Made by a program: the position numbers and the translations under genes. The notes beneath the pieces were generated by a model that was not told where the DNA came from, did no database searches, and saw only the letters and a list, made by a program, of their open reading frames with translations. Below are positions 26,987 to 35,775 of a stretch of 64,000 nt of DNA, piece by piece; positions within the stretch are counted from its first letter, which is position 1, and each line of letters begins with the position of its first letter. The DNA comes from Pseudomonadota bacterium (GTDB taxonomy: Bacteria; Pseudomonadota; Gammaproteobacteria; Steroidobacterales; Steroidobacteraceae): positions 1,054,001-1,118,000 of the forward strand of contig JBBCGI010000001.1 of the NCBI GenBank assembly GCA_037200975.1, read 5' to 3'.

Positions 26987-27079
26987 CGCGCGACCGCCCA
27001 GCTAGCTTCTGCACTTGTTCCCGAGCGACGATTTCCGTCGCGCCCTAACCATCGAAGACCGGTAGCGCACCGCTCGTTT

Positions 27080-29827
27080 TCAGTAGCGGAACGACACCGT
27101 GAGCCCGATTTCCCGAGGCCGTGGCATGGCCAGATAGTTGAGGATCGAACCGCCGGGATGAGTCTCGGTGAGGAGATTGTCCTCATTGGTCAGGTTGGTC
27201 CCGAACAGCGCAACCTCGAGCTTCTCGAAGTTCATGCCGAGCCGCATGTCGAGGTTGCGGATCGGGTCGGCCTGATAGCCGAAGGCGTCGTACGTGACGG
27301 TGCCCGGCCCCGTGGTACGCAGGTAATCGCCGGTGTACTGATAGTCCGCCCGCAGGTATGCGCGCTGGTCTGCGATGGTGAAGTCGTATTGCGCGGATGC
27401 GCTGAACTGCCACTCGGGCACGCCGAGCGTATCGCCGTCGCGGACGATGATCTGCGGAGCACCCGTCGACACGGTGCTCTCCACGGTCTCGGTGTACTTG
27501 GCATCGGTGTAGGCAACTGATCCGGTCAGCGACACCGGCCCCAAACTACCGGTGATCTGCACGTCGAATCCCTGACTGACGGCGCTGCCGCCATTGGCGA
27601 CGTAGTTGAAGGCGCACTGGCTCAGGCGCTGGTTGATCTGCGGATTCTTCCAGTCGATGTAAAAGACGGACGAATTGATCTGCCAGTTGCCAATGCGATT
27701 CTTCGCGCCGAGTTCAAAGCTGGTCAGCTCGTCCGATTCGTACTCGGCTGGCGTGTTGGTCCAGCCGAGCGCCTGTAGCGTAGGCCCGCATTGACCCTGG
27801 CTGGTCGGAATGTTGACGCCGCCCGACCGATACCCGGTGGCGATCGTGCCGTAGAACAGGTTGGTGTTGTTCGCCTGGTAGGACAGGCCGATTTTCGGCG
27901 TGACCGGCTCCTCTTTCTGGTTGCCCGAGGTGAGAAAACCGGGGTCGCCCGGCTGGTTGGCGAAAGGATGGCCCGCGGTGGGATCCGTGATGCGCTCCGG
28001 CGGCCGGGGCGTCGCGACGAATCCGTCCGGATTGCCGACCCCGTTCGGACCGGCCGCATACTGGTGATAGTCGATTTCGACCTGCGACAGGCGCACTCCG
28101 ATGGTGCCCTTGAGCTTGGAGGTAAAGTTGTAGTTAGCCTCGCCGAAGGCGGCGATCTCCTTCTCGGTGGTGTACTGGCGGCGATAGAGAACGAGACCCG
28201 ATTCTCCGACCTGCACCAGCCGTCCCGTATCGGGATCGGCCGCGGGAGCACCGAGGAACCATTCCATGCCGACACCGCGCAGATAATTCGCGACGTCTTC
28301 GTCGTCGCCGATCGTGTCGTACGCGGTGACATAGTCGGCGGTGCTGTAGAACGCCCCGACGATCCAGCTCAGTTTCGCCTCATCGTTCGCCGACTGCAGG
28401 CGAAATTCCTGCGAGTAGGCGTCGCGTTGATTGTCGAACTGCGAACTCGCGAGCCGCTGCGGATACCCGGGAATGATGAAGTTGGTTCCGACACCGCCGC
28501 TCACCGGCACGCGGCAGACGCCATCGTCGGTGATCGAGGAAGTGTTGCCACAGGTTGTCGCTACCGAACCCGGAATGACGAATTGTGCGTTGGTGGTGTT
28601 TGGCATGATGGCCGGAAACGTTCCGAGCATCTGTGCTACGCCCGGAGAAGACCCCGTGACCGTATCGCCAACATAAGCGGAGATGGATTTCAGAGTCACC
28701 GCGCCGAAGTCATAGTCGACCGTCAGCGACGGCACGAAGAGGCGCGTTTCACGGGGCGAAGGCGCCATCAATGGCGTGCCGGTCAAGGTCGGATAGAGCC
28801 CCATGAAGGTCTTGCCCGCCCCGAAGTAGTTATAGGGGCCGTAGGTGCCGCAGCCCGTGAACGCCTTGTCGGCAAAATCGTACTGCACTCCTCCGGTGGC
28901 GCCGCCCGGTGTGGTACCGCGGTTGGTGAAGATTCCGCAATTCGCGCTGAATTGCGGAACGTTGTCGAAATAGAGTTCGTGGTCCGCCAGATACTCCTTC
29001 GAATAGTAAAGCGAAGTCGTGATACGCAGGTTCTCGGTCGGCGCCCACAGCATCGCCAGACGCCCTGCGGTCGTCTCGCGCCAGTTCGTGTTGTTGCCGA
29101 ACTGTTCACCCGTATAAAGCGAGACGTGGTCGATGTATCCGCCCTGGCGCCGGTAGATGACGCTGCCGCGAATGCCGAGCTTGTCGTCGATGATCGGACC
29201 GCCGGCCGCGATCGCGCCTTCGTAGCTCATGTCGCCATGATCTACGGAGGAGACCTCGGCGCGCGTGGTGACGTCATATTCGGTCAAGCTTGGCGTCGGC
29301 GTAATGAAGCGCACTGCGCCGCCTTCCGCCGAACCACCGTACAGAGTTCCCTGCGGGCCGCGTAACACTTCGACGCGCGCCAGATCGTACAGCTGCGGAA
29401 ACGGCGAACCGTTGCCGCTGATTCCTCCGGGAACGCCGCGCTTCTGGATCGGTACGTCGTCGAGGTAGATGCCGGTGGTCGCCGGTCCCTGCACTGATTT
29501 CACGCCGCGAATCGATATATCGGGCCGGCTGTCGTTCGAGTCGCGGTTGAAGGTCACGCCCGGCACGATGCGCACGAGATCCTGCACGTCATTGATGCCT
29601 TGCTTCTCCATCGCGTCCCTGGTGATCGCGGTGATCGACATCGGCACTTTGTTGACGGTCGAGACCTGGCGGGTCGCCGTGACGATCACTTCCGTGAGCG
29701 GGTCGATGTCGTCGGACGGCGCTTGCTGCGCATACGCGCAAACGTAAGACAGCGATGCGGCAAGCGTCCCGGCGCCGACGCGCACGATGGCAGCGAACCG
29801 CACCTTCGATGTGTTGTTTTTCCTCAC
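27080..29827 (-). CDS. TonB-dependent receptor, cluster paralogue C
   Basis: A 915-residue receptor with GTG start behind AGGGGGAAC, signal peptide to about residue 34 (CAYAQQ), TonB box-like TEVIVTATRQVST, plug (VPMSITAIT, RIVPGVTFNRD, GTLYGGSAEGGAVRF) and barrel ending TVSFRY. It differs from A and B in an extra cysteine pair in the barrel (FSANCGIFTN and FTGCGTYG), likely a loop disulfide. It reads divergently from the GST-LigB operon through a promoter region with two motif copies. Confidence 0.9.
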   Translation of the reverse strand: MRKNNTSKVRFAAIVRVGAGTLAASLSYVCAYAQQAPSDDIDPLTEVIVTATRQVSTVNKVPMSITAITRDAMEKQGINDVQDLVRIVPGVTFNRDSNDSRPDISIRGVKSVQGPATTGIYLDDVPIQKRGVPGGISGNGSPFPQLYDLARVEVLRGPQGTLYGGSAEGGAVRFITPTPSLTEYDVTTRAEVSSVDHGDMSYEGAIAAGGPIIDDKLGIRGSVIYRRQGGYIDHVSLYTGEQFGNNTNWRETTAGRLAMLWAPTENLRITTSLYYSKEYLADHELYFDNVPQFSANCGIFTNRGTTPGGATGGVQYDFADKAFTGCGTYGPYNYFGAGKTFMGLYPTLTGTPLMAPSPRETRLFVPSLTVDYDFGAVTLKSISAYVGDTVTGSSPGVAQMLGTFPAIMPNTTNAQFVIPGSVATTCGNTSSITDDGVCRVPVSGGVGTNFIIPGYPQRLASSQFDNQRDAYSQEFRLQSANDEAKLSWIVGAFYSTADYVTAYDTIGDDEDVANYLRGVGMEWFLGAPAADPDTGRLVQVGESGLVLYRRQYTTEKEIAAFGEANYNFTSKLKGTIGVRLSQVEIDYHQYAAGPNGVGNPDGFVATPRPPERITDPTAGHPFANQPGDPGFLTSGNQKEEPVTPKIGLSYQANNTNLFYGTIATGYRSGGVNIPTSQGQCGPTLQALGWTNTPAEYESDELTSFELGAKNRIGNWQINSSVFYIDWKNPQINQRLSQCAFNYVANGGSAVSQGFDVQITGSLGPVSLTGSVAYTDAKYTETVESTVSTGAPQIIVRDGDTLGVPEWQFSASAQYDFTIADQRAYLRADYQYTGDYLRTTGPGTVTYDAFGYQADPIRNLDMRLGMNFEKLEVALFGTNLTNEDNLLTETHPGGSILNYLAMPRPREIGLTVSFRY

Positions 29828-29930
29828 CAGCGTTCCCCCTTACCGGATCTCAAGTGATGGTTGGTCTTTTTTTATTGAGCGCGCCGAGACTGAGCGTGCT
29901 GCAGATTCCGCTCCAGAGAAAAAAAGGATT

Positions 29931-29946
29931 TTCCATAGGACTTTTC
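29931..29946 (-). promoter_or_regulatory. Cluster motif, site c
   Basis: In minus sense GAAAAGTCCTATGGAA, followed by a T-run and CTCTGGAG as at sites a and b, about 105 bp before receptor C. Confidence 0.6.
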
Positions 29947-29957
29947 GCGACGCTGCT

Positions 29958-29974
29958 TGCGGGCGTGGCCCGCA
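29958..29974. promoter_or_regulatory. Dyad in the divergent promoter of receptor C and the GST operon
   Basis: TGCGGGC GTG GCCCGCA, seven-base perfect arms, placed midway between motif sites c and d. It shares the TGCG/CGCA ends with the dyads before receptors A and B. Confidence 0.45.
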
Positions 29975-29990
29975 CGACGCGCGCGAGCGC

Positions 29991-30007
29991 GAAATGTCCT
30001 GTCGGAA
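29991..30007 (+). promoter_or_regulatory. Cluster motif, site d
   Basis: GAAATGTCCTGTCGGAA, then a T-run and CTGG at the same distance as in the receptor promoters. It faces the GST gene, 85 bp away. Confidence 0.55.
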
Positions 30008-30091
30008 TGGTGTTTTTTGACTGGCCGGATTGCCGCCGCCTCGCATAGTTTCGATGGTTCGCGTGAGCGCACGCACAGCGAGGAACCTGCC

Positions 30092-30835
30092 GTGTTGGAC
30101 TTTTACTTCTGGCCGACGCCGAACGGCAAGAAGGCCGCCATTCTGCTTTATGAATGTGCGCTGCCCTTCACCTTCAAGGTCGTCAACATCCAGCGCGGAG
30201 ATCAGTTCGAGGTGAACTACCTGCGCATCAACCCGAACGGGCGGATGCCCGTGATCGTCGATCACGAACCGCCCGGCGGCGGAGCGCCGATCTCGGTATT
30301 CGAATCCGGGGCCATTCTCATGTATCTCGCCGAAAAGGCCGGACGGTTCTGGCCGCAGGCGCCGCGCGCGAAATACGCAGTCGCGCAATGGCTGCTGTGG
30401 CAATGCGCCAACCAGGGTCCCAAGCTCGGCGAGCAGAACCATTTCCGCCGCGCAGCCGCGGCGCCCGGGAACGGCGATCTGAGCTACGCACGGCGGCGCT
30501 TCGATGATGAGGCGCATCGGCTCTTCGGCGTGCTGAACCTCGGCCTGCACCGCAAGCGTTATCTCGCCGCTGGCGAGTACACCATCGCCGACATGATCTG
30601 TTATCCCTGGGCCTCGACCTGGAGTCAGCGCGACATCGACCTCACCGAGTTTCCAAACGTTCAACGCTGGCTCGAGGAACTTGCCGGGCGGCCGGCGATC
30701 GCCAAGGCCATGGCGCTGGGCCCGGAATTTCGCGAAGACCCCGCCAGCATTTCACCGCAAGAGCAGGCACGCCGCGCCGGCTTGTTGATCTTTCAGCGCG
30801 CGCAACCGGTGCCGGCGGCGTGGGACCGCGAGTAG
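30092..30835 (+). CDS. Glutathione S-transferase-like protein (YfcG/Nu class)
   Basis: A 247-residue GST. The thioredoxin-like N-terminus has WPTPNGKKAAILLYE, NPNGRMPVIVD (cis-Pro) and FESGAILMYLAEK (Glu-Ser glutathione contacts); the helical C-terminus has YTIADMICYPW. The TPNG-K motif with no catalytic Ser/Tyr at the start is that of the YfcG/Ure2-like class, which reduce disulfides or open glutathione adducts. In aromatic clusters such GSTs cleave ethers or isomerise ring products; that role is only suggested. GTG 30092 has AGGA 7-9 nt before it. The LigB-like gene follows after 21 bp. Confidence 0.82.
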   Translation: MLDFYFWPTPNGKKAAILLYECALPFTFKVVNIQRGDQFEVNYLRINPNGRMPVIVDHEPPGGGAPISVFESGAILMYLAEKAGRFWPQAPRAKYAVAQWLLWQCANQGPKLGEQNHFRRAAAAPGNGDLSYARRRFDDEAHRLFGVLNLGLHRKRYLAAGEYTIADMICYPWASTWSQRDIDLTEFPNVQRWLEELAGRPAIAKAMALGPEFREDPASISPQEQARRAGLLIFQRAQPVPAAWDRE

Positions 30836-30856
30836 CAAGCGGCACGAACACGATCG

Positions 30857-31873
30857 ATGGCCAAACTACTTCTCGCGGCTGGAACGTCGCTCAGCCCGTT
30901 GCTGACCATTCCGCCGGAATACTGGCCGGACTACTGCAAGACCGACATGACGCGCAAGGTGAACCGGCGCGACGGCAGCTCGATCAGCTACGAGGAATTG
31001 CGCGCGCAAACCGCGGACCGATACGCCAGTCAGGTGACCCCCGCGGCATTCCGCCAGCGCGCCGCACTGGCGCGCGGCCACCTGCGGCGCATCGCGGCCG
31101 CGCTCGACGCCGCGAATCCCGATGTGGTCGTCGTCGTTGCCGATGACCGCGCCGAACTGTTCGATGGCGCAACCTGTCCTGCCATCGCCGTCTATCGTGG
31201 CGCGGAACTCACCAATTCGGGGATCGATCGGCGCACGGCGCTATTCCTCGGCGCGGACAATGGCCCCCAGCCCGCGTGGCGGCGCGGCATCCATGCCGCC
31301 CAGGCGCTTCCGGCCGAACGTCACTATCCGGGCCATCCGGCTTTCGCCGACAGTCTGACCGAAGCGCTCATCGGGCGAGACGTCGACGTGGCGGTCGCCG
31401 CGGCGCCGCGCGACCCCGCCGACGGCGGAGTTGGATTCGCCTGGGGATTCGTGATCAATCAGTTGCTCGGCGAGCGGCGAATTCCGGTCGTGCCGGTGAT
31501 GCTCAATACGTGGTTTGCGCCGAACGTGCCGACGCCGGGACGCTGCTTTCGCATCGGTCGGGCATTGCGCGCGGCGATTTCGGAAGTATCACTCGACATG
31601 CGCGTCGCGGTGGTGTGCGGCGGGGGCATGAGCCATGTCGGCATCGACCCGAATATCGATCGACGTCTGCTCGATGCCTTGCTCGCGCACGATGCCGCGA
31701 CGCTCGGCGCAATCCCGCGCGCCATGCTCATCTCCGGCACGTGCCAGCTGCTCACCTGGATCCTGCTGGCCGGACTCGTGGATCTGCTCGAGAACGATTG
31801 GCTGGAATATCTTCCCGTCTATCGGACCGCGGCCGGCACCGGCATCGGGATGGCCTTCGGTTGCTGGTCCTGA
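30857..31873 (+). CDS. LigB-family (class III extradiol dioxygenase fold) protein, copy 2
   Basis: A 338-residue paralogue of the protein at 9896. The same blocks are present, but here two presumed iron ligands are changed: GTSLSPLL (His to Leu, codon CTC) and VVVADDRAELF (His to Arg). GGGMSHVGID and the VPVMLNTWFAPNVPTPGRC block remain. A normal Fe(II) site is therefore unlikely in this copy. The two copies may form a heteromer, one may be a structural subunit, or the fold may serve another reaction. It follows the GST gene in one operon, and its last 55 bp overlap the MFS gene on the other strand. Confidence 0.78.
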   Translation: MAKLLLAAGTSLSPLLTIPPEYWPDYCKTDMTRKVNRRDGSSISYEELRAQTADRYASQVTPAAFRQRAALARGHLRRIAAALDAANPDVVVVVADDRAELFDGATCPAIAVYRGAELTNSGIDRRTALFLGADNGPQPAWRRGIHAAQALPAERHYPGHPAFADSLTEALIGRDVDVAVAAAPRDPADGGVGFAWGFVINQLLGERRIPVVPVMLNTWFAPNVPTPGRCFRIGRALRAAISEVSLDMRVAVVCGGGMSHVGIDPNIDRRLLDALLAHDAATLGAIPRAMLISGTCQLLTWILLAGLVDLLENDWLEYLPVYRTAAGTGIGMAFGCWS

Positions 31874-33129
31874 ACCCTGCGATGCCAGAGCCTGATCTGG
31901 CGCGTACCGAGGAACAGCACGACCACCGCGAGTGACAGGAAGGTCGAATAACTGATCGTCAGGGCGCTGATGAGTGAGCGTGGCCCTTCGAAGGCGTACT
32001 GTGAAATCGCCGCGACGATCGTCGGCGCCATCGTGCCGGAGATCATGTTGTTAGTCAGGTAATAACAGGAGGTCACCTTGCCCATGAGTCGTCCCGGCGT
32101 GACGGTCGCGAGCATGTAGCCGCACGCCGCCTGGACTCCAGCCGTCGTCAGGAAAAGGAAGAAGCCGTAGGCAATCCACATGACGGAAAGCGACGGCGCG
32201 TGCAGCACCAGCATGGCGGGCCCGATATTGAGAACGCAACAGCCCATCGCGACCCAGAACGGCGCGTCAGGCCTGTTCCACCGCCGTCTGGCGAAATCCA
32301 TGAGCATCCCGACGATGAACGCCGACAGCGGAAAGATCACGAGCCCGAGCGTGCCGATGGTCTTGCCGACCGTCGCCGGCGACAGGCCCCAGGTGCGGCC
32401 AAGCGCGGCGACGATCCACGCATTCCAGCCAGCCGTGCCGAGCGAAGACGCCACCACGCCCGCGAAGATCACCGTGTACAGGCCCGCGTTGCTGCGAAGG
32501 TAGCTCCACATCTCGCCGAAACTCACCGCATCGCCCTGCGCCGTCACCTTTGGACGCGGCTCTTCGCGAACCGTGAGCAGCAGCATCGCGACCAGCAATC
32601 CGCACAGTCCCGGAATGAACAGCACCTGTTGCCAGGGCTTCAAATGCCCGAACAGCGGTACCGATGCAAAATAGCCCTGTGAGGCGAGACCGAAGATCGC
32701 GCCGCCGATCAGCGCGCCAAGGCCGTAGCCTAACGTGATCCCCGACTGGTACAGGCTGAAGGCGCGCCCGCGATACTTCTCCTCGACGCCGTCGCGCATC
32801 AGGGAATAGGCCGCCGGCGCGAGCGCCGACTCGCCGAGGCCGAGACCTGCGCGCGCGGCGAAAAGTTGTCCGTAGTTGCCGGCGAATCCCGAAAACATCG
32901 CAGCGATGGACCAGAACAACACGGCGCCAGACAGCAGCAGCCGCCGCTTCATGCGGTCCACCAGATAGCCGGCAGGGACGATCGCCAGACTGTACAGGGC
33001 GACGAACGCGAAGCCGATGAGCAGACTCATCTGCACGTCGGTGAGATTCAGGTCGTGCTTGATCGGCTCGACCACCAGATTGATCGCGGCGCGGTCGATG
33101 TGACCGATGAGATAAGTCAGCGTCAACAC
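31819..33129 (-). CDS. MFS transporter, copy C
   Basis: A 436-residue (as read from GTG 33129) major-facilitator permease with about twelve membrane segments. IDRAAINLVVEPIKHDL, the loop VDRMKRRLL after helix 2, and YRGRAFSLYQSGI are close to the permeases at 36743 and 38124. Compared with them the reading frame lacks the start of helix 1: homologous codons (QQWHLVSV) continue upstream in frame without an ATG, GTG or TTG. A CTG in the end of the preceding Gfo/Idh gene could be used, or the protein is slightly short. It closes the EthD-AraC-Gfo/Idh operon. Likely an organic-acid/anion symporter. Confidence 0.8.
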   Translation of the reverse strand: MLTLTYLIGHIDRAAINLVVEPIKHDLNLTDVQMSLLIGFAFVALYSLAIVPAGYLVDRMKRRLLLSGAVLFWSIAAMFSGFAGNYGQLFAARAGLGLGESALAPAAYSLMRDGVEEKYRGRAFSLYQSGITLGYGLGALIGGAIFGLASQGYFASVPLFGHLKPWQQVLFIPGLCGLLVAMLLLTVREEPRPKVTAQGDAVSFGEMWSYLRSNAGLYTVIFAGVVASSLGTAGWNAWIVAALGRTWGLSPATVGKTIGTLGLVIFPLSAFIVGMLMDFARRRWNRPDAPFWVAMGCCVLNIGPAMLVLHAPSLSVMWIAYGFFLFLTTAGVQAACGYMLATVTPGRLMGKVTSCYYLTNNMISGTMAPTIVAAISQYAFEGPRSLISALTISYSTFLSLAVVVLFLGTRQIRLWHRRVQDQQPKAIPMPVPAAVR

Positions 33130-33182
33130 CGAGACGAGGTGCCATTGCTGAAATGGACCGCCGTGCGTTCGCGCTTCGGGTG

Positions 33183-34238
33183 TTACCGGTCGCAGGCGGG
33201 ACTCGAAAGATGACCCATACGCTGCGCCGATTGTTGTGCACGGATCGCAAGCTCTGTGACGAGAAAGGAATGCCCCTGCGGTTCGGATGTCGAGCTGCGC
33301 TCCCGGATATCGCGCGCGATCTCCTCGAAGTGGCGCAGCGGCACGGATGTGCAGTCGATTCGATCACACACGGCATCATGGACGACGAAGAGATGATCGC
33401 CGCCCGGCCTGCCGCCGAGGTCCACGTACTTGCGGATCTCGATCGTACCGTGCGTTCCGAGAATCGTGAGCCGGCTGTCGCTCGCGTAGGGCTGCGCATC
33501 CGGCGTGAGCCAGTCGACACGTGCATAACCGGACGCGCGCTCCGACCGCAGCAGCACTTCGCCGAAGTCTTCGAATTCGGGATGCTCGGGCCGTGTGAAA
33601 TTCCCGACGGCAGACGTCACCAGCTGTGGCAGGCGCGAGCCGGTGAAGTGGATGAAATTGTCGATCTGATGCGAAGCGAGGTCGCACAGAATTCCTCCGC
33701 CCGTTTCCCGGCGAAAGAACCAGGGCTGGCGCGAATCGAGCAGCCCGCGGTGCGGACCGAGGCCGACCGTCTGGATGACCTCGCCGATGACGCCCGTGCC
33801 GATGATTTCCGTCGCCTTGGCGGCGGCGCGAATGTTGTATCGCTCGGAGAAATTCACCGACCAGAAGCGCGCGGCGGCAGCCGATGCCTGGCGCACCCGC
33901 GCCAGATCGTCGAGCGTCGTGGCGCCCGGCTTGTCCGACACCACGTCTTTGCCGGACCGCAGCGCATCGACCGCAAGGCTCGCGCGCTCGGCCGGCATCG
34001 CGCCCACCAGTACGAGGTCGATGGCCGGGTCGTCGAGCAGCGTGCGGTAGTCGGCGCGCCGCAGATTTGCGGGCAATGCCCGCAGGGCGCCCGTTGCAGG
34101 TTCCGGGTCGCCGCGCGTCCACCAGCCGGTGAGCACGCCGCCGGCGGCGACCATGTCCTCGGTCATGCGGTAGATATGAATGTGATCGACGCCGAGCACC
34201 GCGAATTTCACGGCGGGCCCCGCCGTCCGCAACGTCAC
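33183..34238 (-). CDS. Gfo/Idh/MocA oxidoreductase, copy 2
   Basis: A 351-residue NAD(P)-dependent oxidoreductase with VLGVDHIHIYRMTEDM, VSDKPGATTLDDLA, GLGPHRGLL and DLASHQIDNFIHF, a clear paralogue of the gene at 25792. GTG start overlaps the AraC stop by 4 bp, so the two are coupled. It lies with transport and regulatory genes rather than with tetronate enzymes, so the two copies may act on different substrates or steps. Confidence 0.82.
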   Translation of the reverse strand: MTLRTAGPAVKFAVLGVDHIHIYRMTEDMVAAGGVLTGWWTRGDPEPATGALRALPANLRRADYRTLLDDPAIDLVLVGAMPAERASLAVDALRSGKDVVSDKPGATTLDDLARVRQASAAAARFWSVNFSERYNIRAAAKATEIIGTGVIGEVIQTVGLGPHRGLLDSRQPWFFRRETGGGILCDLASHQIDNFIHFTGSRLPQLVTSAVGNFTRPEHPEFEDFGEVLLRSERASGYARVDWLTPDAQPYASDSRLTILGTHGTIEIRKYVDLGGRPGGDHLFVVHDAVCDRIDCTSVPLRHFEEIARDIRERSSTSEPQGHSFLVTELAIRAQQSAQRMGHLSSPACDR

Positions 34239-35182
34239 TTCAGCGGACCCGAATCGAACACACGGCGGGCACTCTGCTTGGCGGCGCGATACTGCATCGG
34301 CGTCTGCTCGCAGCGCGATTTGAAGAAGCGGGAGAAGTACGACGGGTCCTCGAAACCGAGCCGATAGGCGATCTCCGAAACGCTCATGCTCGTGTACGTG
34401 AGGCAGCGTTTGGCTTCGAGTGCGATGCGACGGTTGATTATCCGGATGGGCGATTCACCGGTAACCGTGCGGCAGACAGCGCGCAACCGCGGCACACTCG
34501 TACCCAGCGCCACTGCGAATTTCTGCAGGCTCCAGTGCTCGCGGTGGTGCTCTTCGACCATGCCGATGAACCGCCGGTAAGCGTCCTGGTATGAACCGCT
34601 GTCGGCGACCTGCGGTGACTCGGTTACCTGCAGCTTGCGCAGCACACCGACCAGCAGATCGATCAGCAAGGCCTCGGTGGCAATCTCGCGACAGCGGGCG
34701 CTGCGCCGCTGCTCCCATTCTATTTTCGCGATGACCCGTTCGAGCTCCAGATAGGCAGCCTCCTGATGGAGGAATTCGACACAGCCGCCGACATTGAATA
34801 TCTCCGAAAATTCCGGGGCCCGGGTCGTGATCTCCTGGAAGTAGCTCTTGGCCACCGTTACGACCCAGCCGTCGGCCTCTTCTTCATACGCGAATGCGTG
34901 CACGCTGAGCGACGGCACGATCAGGATCGCGGGATCGTGGAATTTCCAACTACTGCCTTCGAGCATCATCGTGCCGCCGCCGCGCTGCACGATCACCAGT
35001 TGCTCGAAATGCGGGTGGATGTGCGGGTCGATGACATAACGACAGGGTTTGAGCTTCTCCTTGAGCGGAAGAATGCTGATCGGCCGCTCGCCGGAGTCGC
35101 TGCCCGGCTCGCCGTACAGCGCATATCTGGGAACCGGCGAAACACTCTCGCCGACCGAGTCAATTGTGGCGGCGTGGCTCAT
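34235..35182 (-). CDS. AraC-family regulator (PobR/HpaA-like)
   Basis: A 315-residue regulator. An N-terminal cupin-like sensor (IDPHIHPHFEQLVIVQRGGGTMML) is followed by a coiled linker and a C-terminal AraC double helix-turn-helix (LQKFAVALGTSVPRLRAVC; SVSEIAYRLGFEDPSYFSRFFK). Layout and sensor wording resemble PobR/HpaA-type activators that respond to aromatic acids. It lies between the EthD-like gene and a Gfo/Idh gene in one operon and probably activates neighbouring units. Confidence 0.85.
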   Translation of the reverse strand: MSHAATIDSVGESVSPVPRYALYGEPGSDSGERPISILPLKEKLKPCRYVIDPHIHPHFEQLVIVQRGGGTMMLEGSSWKFHDPAILIVPSLSVHAFAYEEEADGWVVTVAKSYFQEITTRAPEFSEIFNVGGCVEFLHQEAAYLELERVIAKIEWEQRRSARCREIATEALLIDLLVGVLRKLQVTESPQVADSGSYQDAYRRFIGMVEEHHREHWSLQKFAVALGTSVPRLRAVCRTVTGESPIRIINRRIALEAKRCLTYTSMSVSEIAYRLGFEDPSYFSRFFKSRCEQTPMQYRAAKQSARRVFDSGPLK

Positions 35183-35291
35183 GGTCGTCGCCCGGATGGG
35201 CTGTGGACCGAAGCGGCGCTCAGACGACTTTTGATTGGCTCGGTGCGAATCAGGTCAAACACGGCTCACCCCCATGAGTCGAGCCGAGTCT

Positions 35292-35320
35292 GCCACTGGA
35301 CTGGGCACCAGTCCAGTGGC
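35292..35320 (-). terminator. Perfect 13-bp hairpin between the EthD-like and AraC genes
   Basis: GCCACTGGACTGG and CCAGTCCAGTGGC pair without mismatch around a GCA loop, 12 bp after the EthD-like stop. There is no T-tract in transcript sense. It may attenuate or stabilise the upstream message instead of terminating it. Confidence 0.45.
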
Positions 35321-35331
35321 GTGGCGCAAGG

Positions 35332-35649
35332 CTAGGAGAATTTGATCGAGAAGATTTCGCGGCAGGCGAGCCCGTAACGATTGGTCACGCCGCGGTCGAT
35401 GGAGTCTTGCTGCGGCCGACGGCCTTGCTCGCTGTTGCGGTAGGCGATGCTGGCGTCGAGATCTTCCGTCTCGATGACCGCCACGTATCCGCGCCGGTCG
35501 GGCGGTCCGTCCACGATCGAATAGCGCCGAACCCGCACCACGCCCGGTATCCTGCCGATGTCCTGCATGTGCGGCCCGTGCACCCATTCGAGAAATTCTT
35601 CGCTGTCGGGCGCATCGAACATAAGAATCATGACTCCCTTCTGCTTCAT
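35332..35649 (-). CDS. EthD/dimeric alpha-beta barrel small protein, copy 2
   Basis: A 105-residue paralogue of the protein at 10938: GVMILMFDAPDSEEFLEWVH, HMQDIGRIPGVVRVRRYSIV, RRGYVAVIETEDLDASIAYRN and LACREIFSIKF. It lacks the charged C-terminal tail of copy 1. First gene of a minus-strand unit with motif site f before it. Confidence 0.65.
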   Translation of the reverse strand: MKQKGVMILMFDAPDSEEFLEWVHGPHMQDIGRIPGVVRVRRYSIVDGPPDRRGYVAVIETEDLDASIAYRNSEQGRRPQQDSIDRGVTNRYGLACREIFSIKFS

Positions 35650-35720
35650 TTCGTCCTCATTTCGCTGCTCGTCACGTGGTCGGCTGTTGATCGCGAAAAT
35701 CTAGTATGAATCCCGCACGC

Positions 35721-35736
35721 CTCGGTAGGACATTTC
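35721..35736 (-). promoter_or_regulatory. Cluster motif, site f
   Basis: In minus sense GAAATGTCCTACCGAG, 72 bp before the EthD-like gene. Site g faces the opposite way 40 bp off. Confidence 0.55.
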
Positions 35737-35775
35737 AACCGATGTTGAGGAACAATCCTCGCGACGCGGCCCGCG

